Part shown: piece by piece, positions 36,752 to 44,188 of the stretch
Layout of the letters: each line of letters opens with the position of its first letter
Position numbering within the stretch: position 1 is the stretch's first letter
Origin: Streptomyces lichenis
Lineage (GTDB): Bacteria; Actinomycetota; Actinomycetes; Streptomycetales; Streptomycetaceae
NCBI RefSeq assembly: GCF_023218175.1
Contig: NZ_JALPTH010000034.1
Span: 1-64,000, forward strand
Direction of reading: 5' to 3'
DNA length: 64,000 nt
Notes under the pieces: model-generated
The model's input: the letters and a program-made list of their open reading frames with translations, nothing else
Databases searched by the model: none
What the model was told of the DNA's origin: nothing
Program-made: the position numbers and the translations under genes

Positions 36752-36893
36752 GGGGGCTCCTCTCTCGGGCCGGGGCGGACTCACGGGACGTCAACGCGAG
36801 GAGATGGGCGTCGCGGACGTCGACCGCGCCCGGACCCGGCCGGCGGTGCGGCCCACCGGAAGCGGCGGGCGGCGATCATGGTTCGAGTCTCCG

Positions 36894-36905
36894 GGTCGGC
36901 CGACC
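36894..36905. promoter_or_regulatory. Palindrome in the SDR/LysR divergent promoter region
   Basis: GGTCGGCCGACC is a perfect 12-bp palindrome in the 196-base gap between the divergent genes. GGTAT-type half-sites near 36910-36935 also stand there. LysR proteins usually bind such a shared region; which element is bound is not decided by the sequence. Confidence 0.35.
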
Positions 36906-36947
36906 GGGCGTCCAATACCCTTTCGACCGCGTTGATACCGTGCGGGC

Positions 36948-37757
36948 ATGGATCTGGACCTGCGCAAGCTCCGGTACTTCAGCGCGGTGGCCGAGCACCG
37001 CCACTTCGGCCGGGCGGCGCAGGCGCTGTTCATCGCGCAGCCGGTGCTCAGCCGCCAGATCCGGGCGTTCGAGCAGGAGTTGGGCTGTGCGCTGTTCGTC
37101 CGGAGCACCCGCAGCGTCGAGTTGACCCCGGCGGGGCGGCAACTGCACGAGGAGGCGCGGCGGATCGCCACGGTGGTGGACACGGCGCTGGGACGGGTAC
37201 GGGAGGCCGCGCGAGGCGAGCAGCGGCTGGTGGTGGCCTTCTCCCCCGGGCTGCATGTGTCGGAGGCGATCCGCGCGTTCACCGCGCGCCACCCGGAGGT
37301 GGCGATCGACGTCCTGCCGATGCGCTGGTGGGAGCGGGACACCCCGCTACGGGACGGCCGCGCCCAGGTCGGCTATCTGCGGTGCCCCTTCGACGAGGCG
37401 GGGCTGCGCACCGTACCGATCGGCGAGGAGACCAAGCTCGCCTGCCTCCCGGCGACCCATCCGCTGGCCGGGCGGGAGTCCCTGGTCCTGGCCGACCTGG
37501 ACGGTGAGCGGATGCTGGACGCCCGGACGCACCACATGTCCTCGCTGGAGGTGAAGTTCGAGCTGATCGCCTCCGGCCAGGGCGTCTCGCTCGTCCCGAA
37601 GAGCGTCGCCGCCTCCTACTCCCGCCCCGACCTGGTCTACCTCCCGGTCACCGACCTCCCGCCGGTCCCCAACCGCCTGGCCGCCCCGCAGGACGAGGCG
37701 ACCGGGCTGGTGGCGGACTTCCTCGACCTGGCCACGGAAGTGCTGCGCCAGGCGTGA
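36948..37757 (+). CDS. LysR-family transcriptional regulator
   Basis: A 269-residue LysR protein. The N-terminal winged helix-turn-helix is textbook (LRKLRYFSAVAEHRHFGRAAQALFIAQPVLSRQIRAFEQELG), followed by the linker helix and the effector-binding domain (LVVAFSPGLHVSEAIRAFTARHPEVAIDV). It is slightly shorter than the usual 300 residues. It probably controls the divergent dehydrogenase and itself. Confidence 0.92.
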   Translation: MDLDLRKLRYFSAVAEHRHFGRAAQALFIAQPVLSRQIRAFEQELGCALFVRSTRSVELTPAGRQLHEEARRIATVVDTALGRVREAARGEQRLVVAFSPGLHVSEAIRAFTARHPEVAIDVLPMRWWERDTPLRDGRAQVGYLRCPFDEAGLRTVPIGEETKLACLPATHPLAGRESLVLADLDGERMLDARTHHMSSLEVKFELIASGQGVSLVPKSVAASYSRPDLVYLPVTDLPPVPNRLAAPQDEATGLVADFLDLATEVLRQA

Positions 37758-37789
37758 ACCGCCCGGCACCACTCCGGCTCCGGGCGGTT
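37757..37789. terminator. Bidirectional hairpin between lysR-type and PIN genes
   Basis: A perfect 10-bp stem, AACCGCCCGG (37757-37766) with CCGGGCGGTT (37780-37789), and a 13-base loop. The arms touch the stop codons of both convergent genes. Confidence 0.7.
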
Positions 37790-38271
37790 CAGACGGGCAC
37801 GACCCGGACGTCCGCCGCTTCGAGCGCGTCGAGGTAGGCGGTGATGTCGTCCGGGTCGCTGGTGAAGACGACCGCCTTCCCGTGCTTCGCAGCGGCCAGC
37901 GCCACCCAGGCGTCCACCGCGTCCGGCCGTTTCCTGGAGGGCAACGCGGCTTTCCCGAGCGCGGCGCCGACACGGCGCCAGTCCGCCAGATCCGGAGGTG
38001 TCGCGCAGGCCAGGCACTCCAGCGAGCGCTGGGCCGTGCGCATCGGCGGCGGCGAGTTCCGCGCCTGTGGAACGGTGCAGTCGCGGAGGATCGCGGACAG
38101 CGCGTACACCAGAGCCGCATGAGGGCGCCATGTCTGGGCCAGCACGGGGCCGAGCACCAGGGCCCGGTGTGGTGTGTCCCGAAGTCCCTCGTGCAGGCGG
38201 AGTGCCTTTGCCTTGCGGTCGGCGAGCGCAATCAGCATCCCGGTGTCGTATACCGCCACGCGCGCGGTCAT
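37789..38271 (-). CDS. PIN-domain protein, probable toxin (VapC-like)
   Basis: A 160-residue PIN-fold protein, expected to be a Mg-dependent ribonuclease. Acidic positions are in VAVYDTGMLIALADR (N-terminal Asp), RPDAVDAWVALAAAKHG and VVFTSDPDDITAYLDAL. The usual Glu after the first module is replaced by Gln in VLGPVLAQTWR, as I recall for many Streptomyces members. GGAGAGG precedes ATG 38271, which overlaps the stop of the upstream RHH gene by ATGA, the typical layout of an antitoxin-toxin pair. Confidence 0.8.
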   Translation of the reverse strand: MTARVAVYDTGMLIALADRKAKALRLHEGLRDTPHRALVLGPVLAQTWRPHAALVYALSAILRDCTVPQARNSPPPMRTAQRSLECLACATPPDLADWRRVGAALGKAALPSRKRPDAVDAWVALAAAKHGKAVVFTSDPDDITAYLDALEAADVRVVPV

Positions 38272-38594
38272 GCCGCCTCTCCCGGACGGGACCCCGACTG
38301 GTCCTCGCCGTACACCAACGCAAGGGCCGCTTCGACCTCCAGCCGCTCCTGCTCGGTCAGTTCCCCAACATGCTCCAAGGCCCCCGGCGGCATCGCCTCG
38401 GCCTCGGCCTGGGCCTCGGCGATAAGGGCGTCCACTCCGGCGAACTGAGCCTCTACGGCCTCGGTCTCCGCCATCTGACGACCGGCGGCCAGCACAAGGT
38501 AGGCGGACACGTCCAAGCCGGCCCTCTCGGCGTGCCGCCTGATGCGGTCGGCCTGGTCCTTCTCCACGCTGATGCTGATCCTGGTCTTGGCCAT
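38268..38594 (-). CDS. Ribbon-helix-helix protein, probable antitoxin
   Basis: A 108-residue protein. The first 45 residues (MAKTRISISVEKDQADRIRRHAERAGLDVSAYLVLAA) form the beta strand and two helices of a CopG-like DNA-binding fold. The remaining helical, Glu/Ala-rich part would wrap the toxin. It is encoded upstream of and overlapping the PIN gene. An inverted repeat lies just upstream, suiting autorepression. TACACT ends six bases before the ATG and there is no ribosome binding site, so the transcript is probably leaderless. Confidence 0.78.
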   Translation of the reverse strand: MAKTRISISVEKDQADRIRRHAERAGLDVSAYLVLAAGRQMAETEAVEAQFAGVDALIAEAQAEAEAMPPGALEHVGELTEQERLEVEAALALVYGEDQSGSRPGEAA

Positions 38595-38600
38595 GAGGAC

Positions 38601-38621
38601 AGTGTATGACGCGTATTACGC
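38601..38621 (-). promoter_or_regulatory. Operator and -10 box of the toxin-antitoxin operon
   Basis: GCGTA-T-TACGC (38611-38621) is a perfect inverted repeat and TACACT lies directly downstream on the minus strand, six bases before the antitoxin start. An RHH dimer bound here would cover the promoter. No good -35 is visible. Confidence 0.5.
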
Positions 38622-38728
38622 AACAGGGGGCGCGGCCGTGAGTCGGTCGCGCCCCTCGTCGGGGCCGGCCCCTCCGGCCCGGCCCTTCACCCTCATACGT
38701 GTGAACCCCGGGCCCCCGGCCCGGCGGC

Positions 38729-39136
38729 TCAGCCCTCGGCCGGCTCCAGCCGCAGGGAGACGGAGTTGATGCAGTACCGCTGGTCGGTGGGGGTGGGGTA
38801 GCCCTCGCCCTCGAAGACATGGCCGAGGTGGGAGCCGCAGCGGGCGCAGCGGACCTCGGTGCGGACCATGCCGTGCGAGCTGTCCTGGATCAGCTCGACC
38901 GCGTCGGTGTCCTTCGGGTCGTAGAAGGACGGCCAGCCGCAGTGCGAGGCGAACTTGGTCCCGGAGGTGAACAGCTCCGCGCCGCAGGCCCGGCAGGAGT
39001 AGACGCCCTGGGTCTCGGTGTCGGTGTACTCACCGGTGAAGGGGCGCTCGGTGCCGGCCTGGCGCAGCACCTGGTACTCCTCCGGGGAGAGCTCCGCGCG
39101 CCACTGCTCGTCCGTCTTCTCCACGTCGTAGCCCAT
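38729..39136 (-). CDS. msrB: Peptide-methionine (R)-S-oxide reductase
   Basis: A 135-residue enzyme that repairs the R form of methionine sulfoxide in proteins. Two CxxC pairs bind zinc (SCRACG and RCARCG). The substrate site shows SHCGWPSFYDP and the catalytic Cys is in QRYCINSVSLRL. Length is standard for the single-domain form. GGGAG precedes ATG 39136. It follows murC by 52 bases on the same strand, so it may share that transcript. Confidence 0.95.
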   Translation of the reverse strand: MGYDVEKTDEQWRAELSPEEYQVLRQAGTERPFTGEYTDTETQGVYSCRACGAELFTSGTKFASHCGWPSFYDPKDTDAVELIQDSSHGMVRTEVRCARCGSHLGHVFEGEGYPTPTDQRYCINSVSLRLEPAEG

Positions 39137-39188
39137 GTGCTCCCTGCTCCTCGTTCCGCTCGTGCCGGTGGGTGCCGTCGCGGGCCCG

Positions 39189-40589
39189 TCAGGCGCCTTC
39201 GGCGAGGCGGGCCAGGATCAGCGGGCCGAGGTCGGTGACGTCCCCGGCGCCCATGGTGAGAACGAAGTCACCGGGCTTGGCCATTCCCGCGACGATCCCG
39301 GGCACGGCGGCCTTGTCGGGGGCGTCGGTGACGTCCGCGCCGGCGGCCCGGGCGGCGTCGGTGATCAGGGCGCTGGTGACACCGGGCAGCGGGTCCTCGC
39401 GGGCCGGGTAGATGTCCAGCACCGCGGAGGCGTCGGCGAGGGCGAGGGCCTGGCCCATCTCGGTGCCCAGCTCCTGGGTGCGGGAGAACAGGTGCGGCTG
39501 GAAGACCACCAGCAGCCGGGCGTCGCCGACCGCACCGCGCATGGCCTCCAGGTCGGCGGTCATCTCGGTGGGGTGGTGCGCGTAGGAGTCGATGACCTGC
39601 ACCCCGGCGGCCTCGCCCTTGAGCTGGAGGCGGCGGCCGACGCCGGTGTAGGCGGTGAGGGCCTTGGCCAGGGCGGCCGGGTCGATGCCCGCCCGGGCGC
39701 CCGCGGCGAGCGCGGCGGCGGCGTTGTGCGCGTAGTGCCGGCCGGGCACGGAGACGGTGAAGGTGTGCTCGGTGCCGTCGAGGACCACGGTGACCTCGCT
39801 GGTCATCCCGCGCGGCACGATGGCGGTGATCCGGGCGTCCGCGCCCTCGCCCTCGCCGACCCGGACGACGGTGAGGTCGCCGCGGGCGGCCTGCACCCGG
39901 CGGGCCAGCTCCCGGGCGCCCTCGTGCTCGCCGACGACCAGGGCGCCACCGGGGCGGATCTTGGCGGCGAAGGCCTCGAAGGACTCGTAGATCTCGTCCA
40001 TGGAGGCGTAGTTGGCGTGGTGGTCGAGCTCCACGTTGAGCACGATGGCGACCGCCGGGTCGTACTTCTGGAAGCTGCGGTCGCTCTCGTCGGCCTCGGC
40101 GACGAAGACCTCCCCCTCGCCGTGCCGGGCGTTGGTGCCGGGTCCGGCGAGGTCGCCGCCGATGGCGTACGAGGGGTCGAGGCCCAGCTCGGTGAGGGCG
40201 ACGGCCAGCATGGAGGTGGTGGTCGTCTTGCCGTGGGTGCCGGCCACGGCGATCGCCCGCAGCCCGGCCATCAGCGCGGCGAGCGCGTCGGAGCGGTGCA
40301 CCACGGGGACGCCCAGCTCGGCGGCGCGGACCAGCTCGGGGTTGTCGGCGCGGATGGCGCTGGAGACCACGACGGCGGTGGTGTCCTCGGCGACGTTCCC
40401 GGCGCCGTGGCCGATGTGCACGGTGGCGCCGAGCGCCCGCAGCGACGCGGCGGTCTGGGACTCGCGCGCGTCGCTGCCGGCGACCCGGGCGCCCCGCTGG
40501 GCGAGGATCTTCGCGATGCCCGACATTCCGGCGCCGCCGATGCCGATGAAGTGCGGGCGTTCCATGGCGGCAGGGATGGCGGGTGCCAT
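39189..40589 (-). CDS. murC: UDP-N-acetylmuramate--L-alanine ligase
   Basis: A 466-residue Mur ligase adding L-alanine to UDP-MurNAc, the first amino-acid step of peptidoglycan synthesis. The N-terminal Rossmann domain begins PHFIGIGGAGMSGIAKIL, the ATP loop is VAGTHGKTTTTSML (about 114-127), then EADESDRSF and LNVELDHHANY of the central domain, and GVGRRLQLKGE with DSYAHHPTEM of the C-terminal domain. GGGGAGAG precedes ATG 40589. It lies outside the main dcw cluster, as is common in Streptomyces. Confidence 0.95.
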   Translation of the reverse strand: MAPAIPAAMERPHFIGIGGAGMSGIAKILAQRGARVAGSDARESQTAASLRALGATVHIGHGAGNVAEDTTAVVVSSAIRADNPELVRAAELGVPVVHRSDALAALMAGLRAIAVAGTHGKTTTTSMLAVALTELGLDPSYAIGGDLAGPGTNARHGEGEVFVAEADESDRSFQKYDPAVAIVLNVELDHHANYASMDEIYESFEAFAAKIRPGGALVVGEHEGARELARRVQAARGDLTVVRVGEGEGADARITAIVPRGMTSEVTVVLDGTEHTFTVSVPGRHYAHNAAAALAAGARAGIDPAALAKALTAYTGVGRRLQLKGEAAGVQVIDSYAHHPTEMTADLEAMRGAVGDARLLVVFQPHLFSRTQELGTEMGQALALADASAVLDIYPAREDPLPGVTSALITDAARAAGADVTDAPDKAAVPGIVAGMAKPGDFVLTMGAGDVTDLGPLILARLAEGA

Positions 40590-40691
40590 GCGTGTCTCTC
40601 CCCGGGGTGCGGTGGTGGTACGTGCGGGGGCCAGCCTATGCCGTACCCGCCCCCTCGTCGTCCCGCCCGCCCCGGGGCCGCCGCCCGTCGG

Positions 40692-41231
40692 CTAGGCCGG
40701 GCCGCCGCCCGCGGGCGTGCCGCCGGTTCCGCCGTCGGGGCCGTCCGCGTCCCGTACGTCCGCGTCCGAGTGGGCGAACAGCTTGAGGACCGGGACGCCC
40801 ACCTTGTGCCGGGCCCGGGAGGCCCAGTCCCGGTGGAAGAACTCCTCCACGTAGTGCGGGGCGGTCAGCACGATCACCTCGTCCGCCCCGGACTCGTCCA
40901 CCACCGCCTTGAGCTTGTCCAGCGGGTGGTCCTCGACCACCTGGCCGACGGCCTCGCAGCCGACCGCGCGCAGCGCGAGGAGGGAGTGCTCAAGACCGGC
41001 CTCGGCGGGCAGTCTGGCCGCTCTGCCCTCGGGCTCCTCGCCCTCCCTGACGGCTTCCTTCAGCTCCCCCATCGCCACGTCGTCGATGGCGCGCAGCAGC
41101 ACGACCGCCTGGTCGCCGCGCGGCTGCATCAGGACGATGAAGGACATCCGCTCGTCCCCGTGCAGGCCGGTGACGAACTCCACGTCGACGGCGGACAGGG
41201 GCTTCTCGATCATCAGCACGCTTGTGAACAC
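40692..41231 (-). CDS. Conserved actinobacterial protein, Usp-like
   Basis: A 179-residue cytoplasmic protein I recognise only as a conserved Streptomyces protein, sometimes mislabelled indole-3-glycerol phosphate synthase. The C-terminal half (CEAVGQVVEDHPLDKLKAVVDESGADEVIVLTAPHYVEEFF) has the alternating helix-strand pattern of universal-stress-type folds. The last 25 residues are Gly/Asp-rich. GTG 41231 is chosen for GAAGGG seven bases upstream; TTG 41237 is an alternative. It lies 102 bases upstream of murC on the same strand. Confidence 0.65.
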   Translation of the reverse strand: MFTSVLMIEKPLSAVDVEFVTGLHGDERMSFIVLMQPRGDQAVVLLRAIDDVAMGELKEAVREGEEPEGRAARLPAEAGLEHSLLALRAVGCEAVGQVVEDHPLDKLKAVVDESGADEVIVLTAPHYVEEFFHRDWASRARHKVGVPVLKLFAHSDADVRDADGPDGGTGGTPAGGGPA

Positions 41232-41267
41232 TTCCAAGCCCTTCTGTCGTGTGCCGAAACCATCCTT

Positions 41268-41285
41268 CCCCGTGCTCGCACGGGG
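41268..41285. promoter_or_regulatory. Hairpin upstream of the Usp-like gene
   Basis: CCCCGTGC-TC-GCACGGGG is a perfect 8-bp inverted repeat 37 bases upstream of the start. It may terminate transcription from the RibD-like gene or act as an operator. The surrounding 41232-41456 has no gene. Confidence 0.4.
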
Positions 41286-41456
41286 TCTGCGAGAGTTAGT
41301 GTGCCCATCGGCGGTCCAGCGGAACGGTCAATTCCGGTTATGGCGATCGCCTGGTGACCACTTGGCGATCAGCCTGTGACAGTTCCCGGGCGTCCCCGGG
41401 GCGCCTTCCCCCGTCCCCGGTGATCCAGACCTGCGCCGGGAGCGCGGGCCCGCGCC

Positions 41457-42272
41457 TCAGTCCCGCCGCGCGCCGCCGTCTCCGCGGTCGCGGCGGTAGC
41501 GGCTGAACAGGAAGCCGTCCTCCTCCAGCAGTGAGGCGAGGGCGAACCGCTCCGGCACCGCGCCCCCCGGGCCGCCCGCGATCCGCTGGGCGCCGCCCGC
41601 GGTCATCAGCGGCGACACCGTCAGGCAGAGCTCGTCCAGCGCCCCGGCCGCCACCAGCAGCCCCAGCAGCCGGGGGCCGCCCTCGGTGAGCTGGCGGCGC
41701 AGCCCCCGGTCGGCCAGCTCGCGCACCAGCCGGTCCGGCTCGGCGCCGGCGCCCGGCCCCGCGACCACCACCTCGGCGCCGGCCTCCCGGGCGGCGGCCA
41801 TCCGGTCGGCCGAGGCGCCCGCCCCGGTGAGCACCAGGGTGGGGACCAGCGGGGCGGTGAACAGCGGGGCCGAGAAGTCCAGGTCCAGGGAGGCGGAGAC
41901 CACCGCGATGGCGGGCGCGGGCGCCTGCCCGGCGGCGGCCCGGCGTGCGGCGAACGCCTCCCGGGCGCGGGCCGGGCGGTAACCCTCCTGGCGTACCGTT
42001 TCCGCACCGACCACCACCACGTCCGCCAGGGCCCGCAGGGTGCCGAAGATCCGCATGTCGGCGGCCGAGGAGATGGGCTGCGAGCGGCCCTCGTGCTGGG
42101 CGGCGCCGTCCAGCGTCGACACCATGTTGGCGCGCAGCCAGGACCCGCCGGACGCCCCCGCGGAGAGGTCCTCCGGATAGGCGTAGGCGTCGGCCAGCTC
42201 GTCCAGGCTCCACTCACGCGGGGCCAGGTCGGCGGGGGTCGTCGAGTCGGTCACAGGGCTCAGGCGTCGCAT
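41457..42272 (-). CDS. RibD C-terminal-type pyrimidine reductase protein
   Basis: A 271-residue dihydrofolate-reductase-fold protein of the RibD reductase group. WLRANMVSTLDGAAQHEGRSQPISSAADMRIFGTLRALADVVVVGAETVRQEGY carries substrate and NADPH contacts, and LRRQLTEGGPRLLGLLVAAGALDELCLTVSP is the C-terminal half. There is no deaminase domain and no riboflavin gene nearby, so its substrate may differ from the riboflavin intermediate. ATG 42272 (MRRLSPVTDSTT) fits the usual start; GTG 42254 is possible. Confidence 0.82.
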   Translation of the reverse strand: MRRLSPVTDSTTPADLAPREWSLDELADAYAYPEDLSAGASGGSWLRANMVSTLDGAAQHEGRSQPISSAADMRIFGTLRALADVVVVGAETVRQEGYRPARAREAFAARRAAAGQAPAPAIAVVSASLDLDFSAPLFTAPLVPTLVLTGAGASADRMAAAREAGAEVVVAGPGAGAEPDRLVRELADRGLRRQLTEGGPRLLGLLVAAGALDELCLTVSPLMTAGGAQRIAGGPGGAVPERFALASLLEEDGFLFSRYRRDRGDGGARRD

Positions 42273-42514
42273 GCCACGGAGTCTGGCACGACGAGGGACG
42301 ACGCCGACGGGGGCCGCCGGGGGCTGGGAGCCGGCAGGCCCGCCCCGCCCGTACACGTGAGGCGGCCATCCCGGCCGTACCCCCGGCACGGCCACCCGGC
42401 CGGGAGGGGCCACCCCCGCCCGTACCCCCGGCACCACCCCCCCTCGCCCCCGCTCCGGCCCCCAGGGGGAGGTCCGGCCGGAGGGCTTCCCGGGCGGCCC
42501 GTAGAGTGGTGAGG
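42273..42514. other. Divergent intergenic region with a 45-bp-spaced repeat
   Basis: No gene. CCGTACCCCCGGCAC occurs twice (42375-42389 and 42420-42434), 45 bases apart, in a C-rich stretch. Promoters for the RibD-like gene and zapE must lie here, but no clear -10/-35 pair stands out. Confidence 0.4.
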
Positions 42515-43576
42515 GTGTCCAGTGCCATAACCGAAGCGGCCCCGCTGTCCCTGTGCGCCCGTGAGCCGCGTGTCCCCGCCGACCGGCTGGTGGCCGAGAT
42601 GGTGCCGCCGCCGCGTTTCGACGGGGTCCGCTTCGACACCTACATCCCCGACCCGAACCAGCCCAGCCAGACCGAGGCCGTACGGGTCCTCAGCGGCTTC
42701 GCGGCCGGGCTCGGGGAGGAGGCGGGCGGCGGCAAGCGGCGCTGGTTCGGCCGGAAGCCGGCCGCGCCGGCGGGGCCGCGCGGGGTGTACCTGGACGGCG
42801 GGTACGGCGTCGGCAAGACGCATCTGCTCGCCTCGCTCTGGCACGCCACCCCCGCCGAACCGGACCGCAAGGCGTTCGGCACCTTCGTGGAGCTGACCAA
42901 CCTGGTCGGCGCGCTCGGCTTCCAGCAGACGGTGGCCACCCTCAGCGGGCACCGGCTGCTGTGCATCGACGAGTTCGAGCTGGACGACCCGGGCGACACC
43001 GTGCTGGTCTCCTCGCTGCTGAGCCGGCTGGTGGAGGCGGGCGTGGCGCTGGCCGCCACCTCCAACACGCTGCCCGGCAAGCTCGGCGAGGGCCGGTTCG
43101 CCGCCGCCGACTTCCTGCGCGAGATCCAAGGCCTGTCGGCGCACTTCCGCCCGCTGCGCATCGACGGCGAGGACTACCGGCACCGCGGGCTGCCCGAGGC
43201 CCCCGCCCCGTACAGCGACGAGCAGGTCACCGCCGCCGCGCACGCCGCCCCGGGCGCCTCGCTGGACGCCTTCCCCGCCCTGCTGGACCATCTGGCGCGG
43301 GTGCACCCCAGCCGGTACGGGGCGCTGACCGACGAGCTCTCCGCGGTCTGCCTGACCGGGGTGGCCCCGGTGCCCGACCAGGCCACGGCGCTGCGGCTGG
43401 TGGTGCTGGCCGACCGGCTGTACGACCGGGAGGTGCCGGTGGTGGCCTCCGGGGTGCCGTTCGACCGGCTCTTCGGCGAGGAGATGCTGAACGGCGGGTA
43501 CCGCAAGAAGTACTTCCGGGCGATCTCCCGGCTCACCGCGCTGGCGCGGGAAGCGAAGGGGCTGGTGGCGCAGTAG
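42515..43576 (+). CDS. zapE: ZapE-like AFG1 ATPase
   Basis: A 353-residue P-loop ATPase of the AFG1/ZapE family. ZapE associates with the division ring in proteobacteria. Walker A is GVYLDGGYGVGKTHLLASLW (about 88-107), Walker B RLLCIDEFELDDPGD, then sensor TSNTLPGKLGEGRF and the C-terminal NGGYRKKYFRAISRLTAL. GTG 42515 begins the conserved VSSAITEAAPLSL; GTG codons at 42506 and 42509 are possible. Confidence 0.85.
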   Translation: MSSAITEAAPLSLCAREPRVPADRLVAEMVPPPRFDGVRFDTYIPDPNQPSQTEAVRVLSGFAAGLGEEAGGGKRRWFGRKPAAPAGPRGVYLDGGYGVGKTHLLASLWHATPAEPDRKAFGTFVELTNLVGALGFQQTVATLSGHRLLCIDEFELDDPGDTVLVSSLLSRLVEAGVALAATSNTLPGKLGEGRFAAADFLREIQGLSAHFRPLRIDGEDYRHRGLPEAPAPYSDEQVTAAAHAAPGASLDAFPALLDHLARVHPSRYGALTDELSAVCLTGVAPVPDQATALRLVVLADRLYDREVPVVASGVPFDRLFGEEMLNGGYRKKYFRAISRLTALAREAKGLVAQ

Positions 43577-43612
43577 CTTTGGGGGCCGTACACCGATCGG
43601 AAAGGATCAGTC

Positions 43613-44038
43613 ATGGCCACCACGCGCACCGCCCACACGGTCTGGGAGGGCGAGCTCCTCAAGGGCTCCGGCACCGTCACCTTCGACTCCTCGGGCATCG
43701 GTTCCCAGCCGGTCTCCTGGCCCTCCCGCGCCGAGCAGGCGAACGGCAGGACCAGCCCGGAGGAGCTGATCGCGGCCGCGCACTCCAGCTGCTTCTCGAT
43801 GGCCCTCTCGCACGGCCTGACCGGCGCCGGGAACCCGCCCACCCGTCTGGAGACCAAGGCCGACGTCACCTTCCAGCCGGGTGAGGGCATCACCGGCATC
43901 CATCTGACCGTGCGCGGCGAGGTGCCCGGTCTGGACGCCGAGTCCTTCGCCACGGCCGCCGAGGACGCCAAGAAGAACTGCCCGGTCAGCCAGGCCCTGT
44001 CCGGCACCACGATCACCCTCACCGCCGAGCTGGCCTGA
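43613..44038 (+). CDS. OsmC-family peroxiredoxin
   Basis: A 141-residue OsmC/Ohr-fold protein that reduces organic hydroperoxides with two redox cysteines: one in AAHSSCFSMALSHGL (about 60) and one in KKNCPVSQAL (about 125). The N-terminal HTVWEGELLKGSGTVTFDSSG is more like OsmC than Ohr. GAAAGGATC lies before ATG 43613. It follows zapE by 36 bases and may be co-transcribed. Confidence 0.93.
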   Translation: MATTRTAHTVWEGELLKGSGTVTFDSSGIGSQPVSWPSRAEQANGRTSPEELIAAAHSSCFSMALSHGLTGAGNPPTRLETKADVTFQPGEGITGIHLTVRGEVPGLDAESFATAAEDAKKNCPVSQALSGTTITLTAELA

Positions 44039-44106
44039 GTCCGGGCCCCGTGGCGGGCCGCACCGCCGTCCCGGGGATCCCGCGAGGCGCCGTGGCCCGC
44101 ATGGTT

Positions 44107-44171
44107 CACGCACCAGCACGGTGCGTGGTACACACATGCGGGTCACGTCACCGCTCCTGTCAGCTCACCGC
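44107..44171 (+). promoter_or_regulatory. Hairpin and near-direct repeats upstream of the phoX-like gene
   Basis: A perfect 8-bp inverted repeat (CACGCACC, 5-nt loop, GGTGCGTG, 44107-44127) is followed by two 13-mers differing at two positions, GTCACGTCACCGC (44142-44154) and GTCAGCTCACCGC (44159-44171). The hairpin may end the osmC transcript. The TCACC-containing repeats recall PhoP-binding PHO boxes, but the spacing (17 rather than 11) does not fit well. Confidence 0.35.
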
Positions 44172-44188
44172 CAGCAGGGAGTCGCCTC

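Noticed and set aside
41342..41351. GGCGATCGCC palindrome as a regulatory site
   Set aside because: Ten-base GC-rich palindromes are expected by chance at this GC content and no promoter is placed around it.
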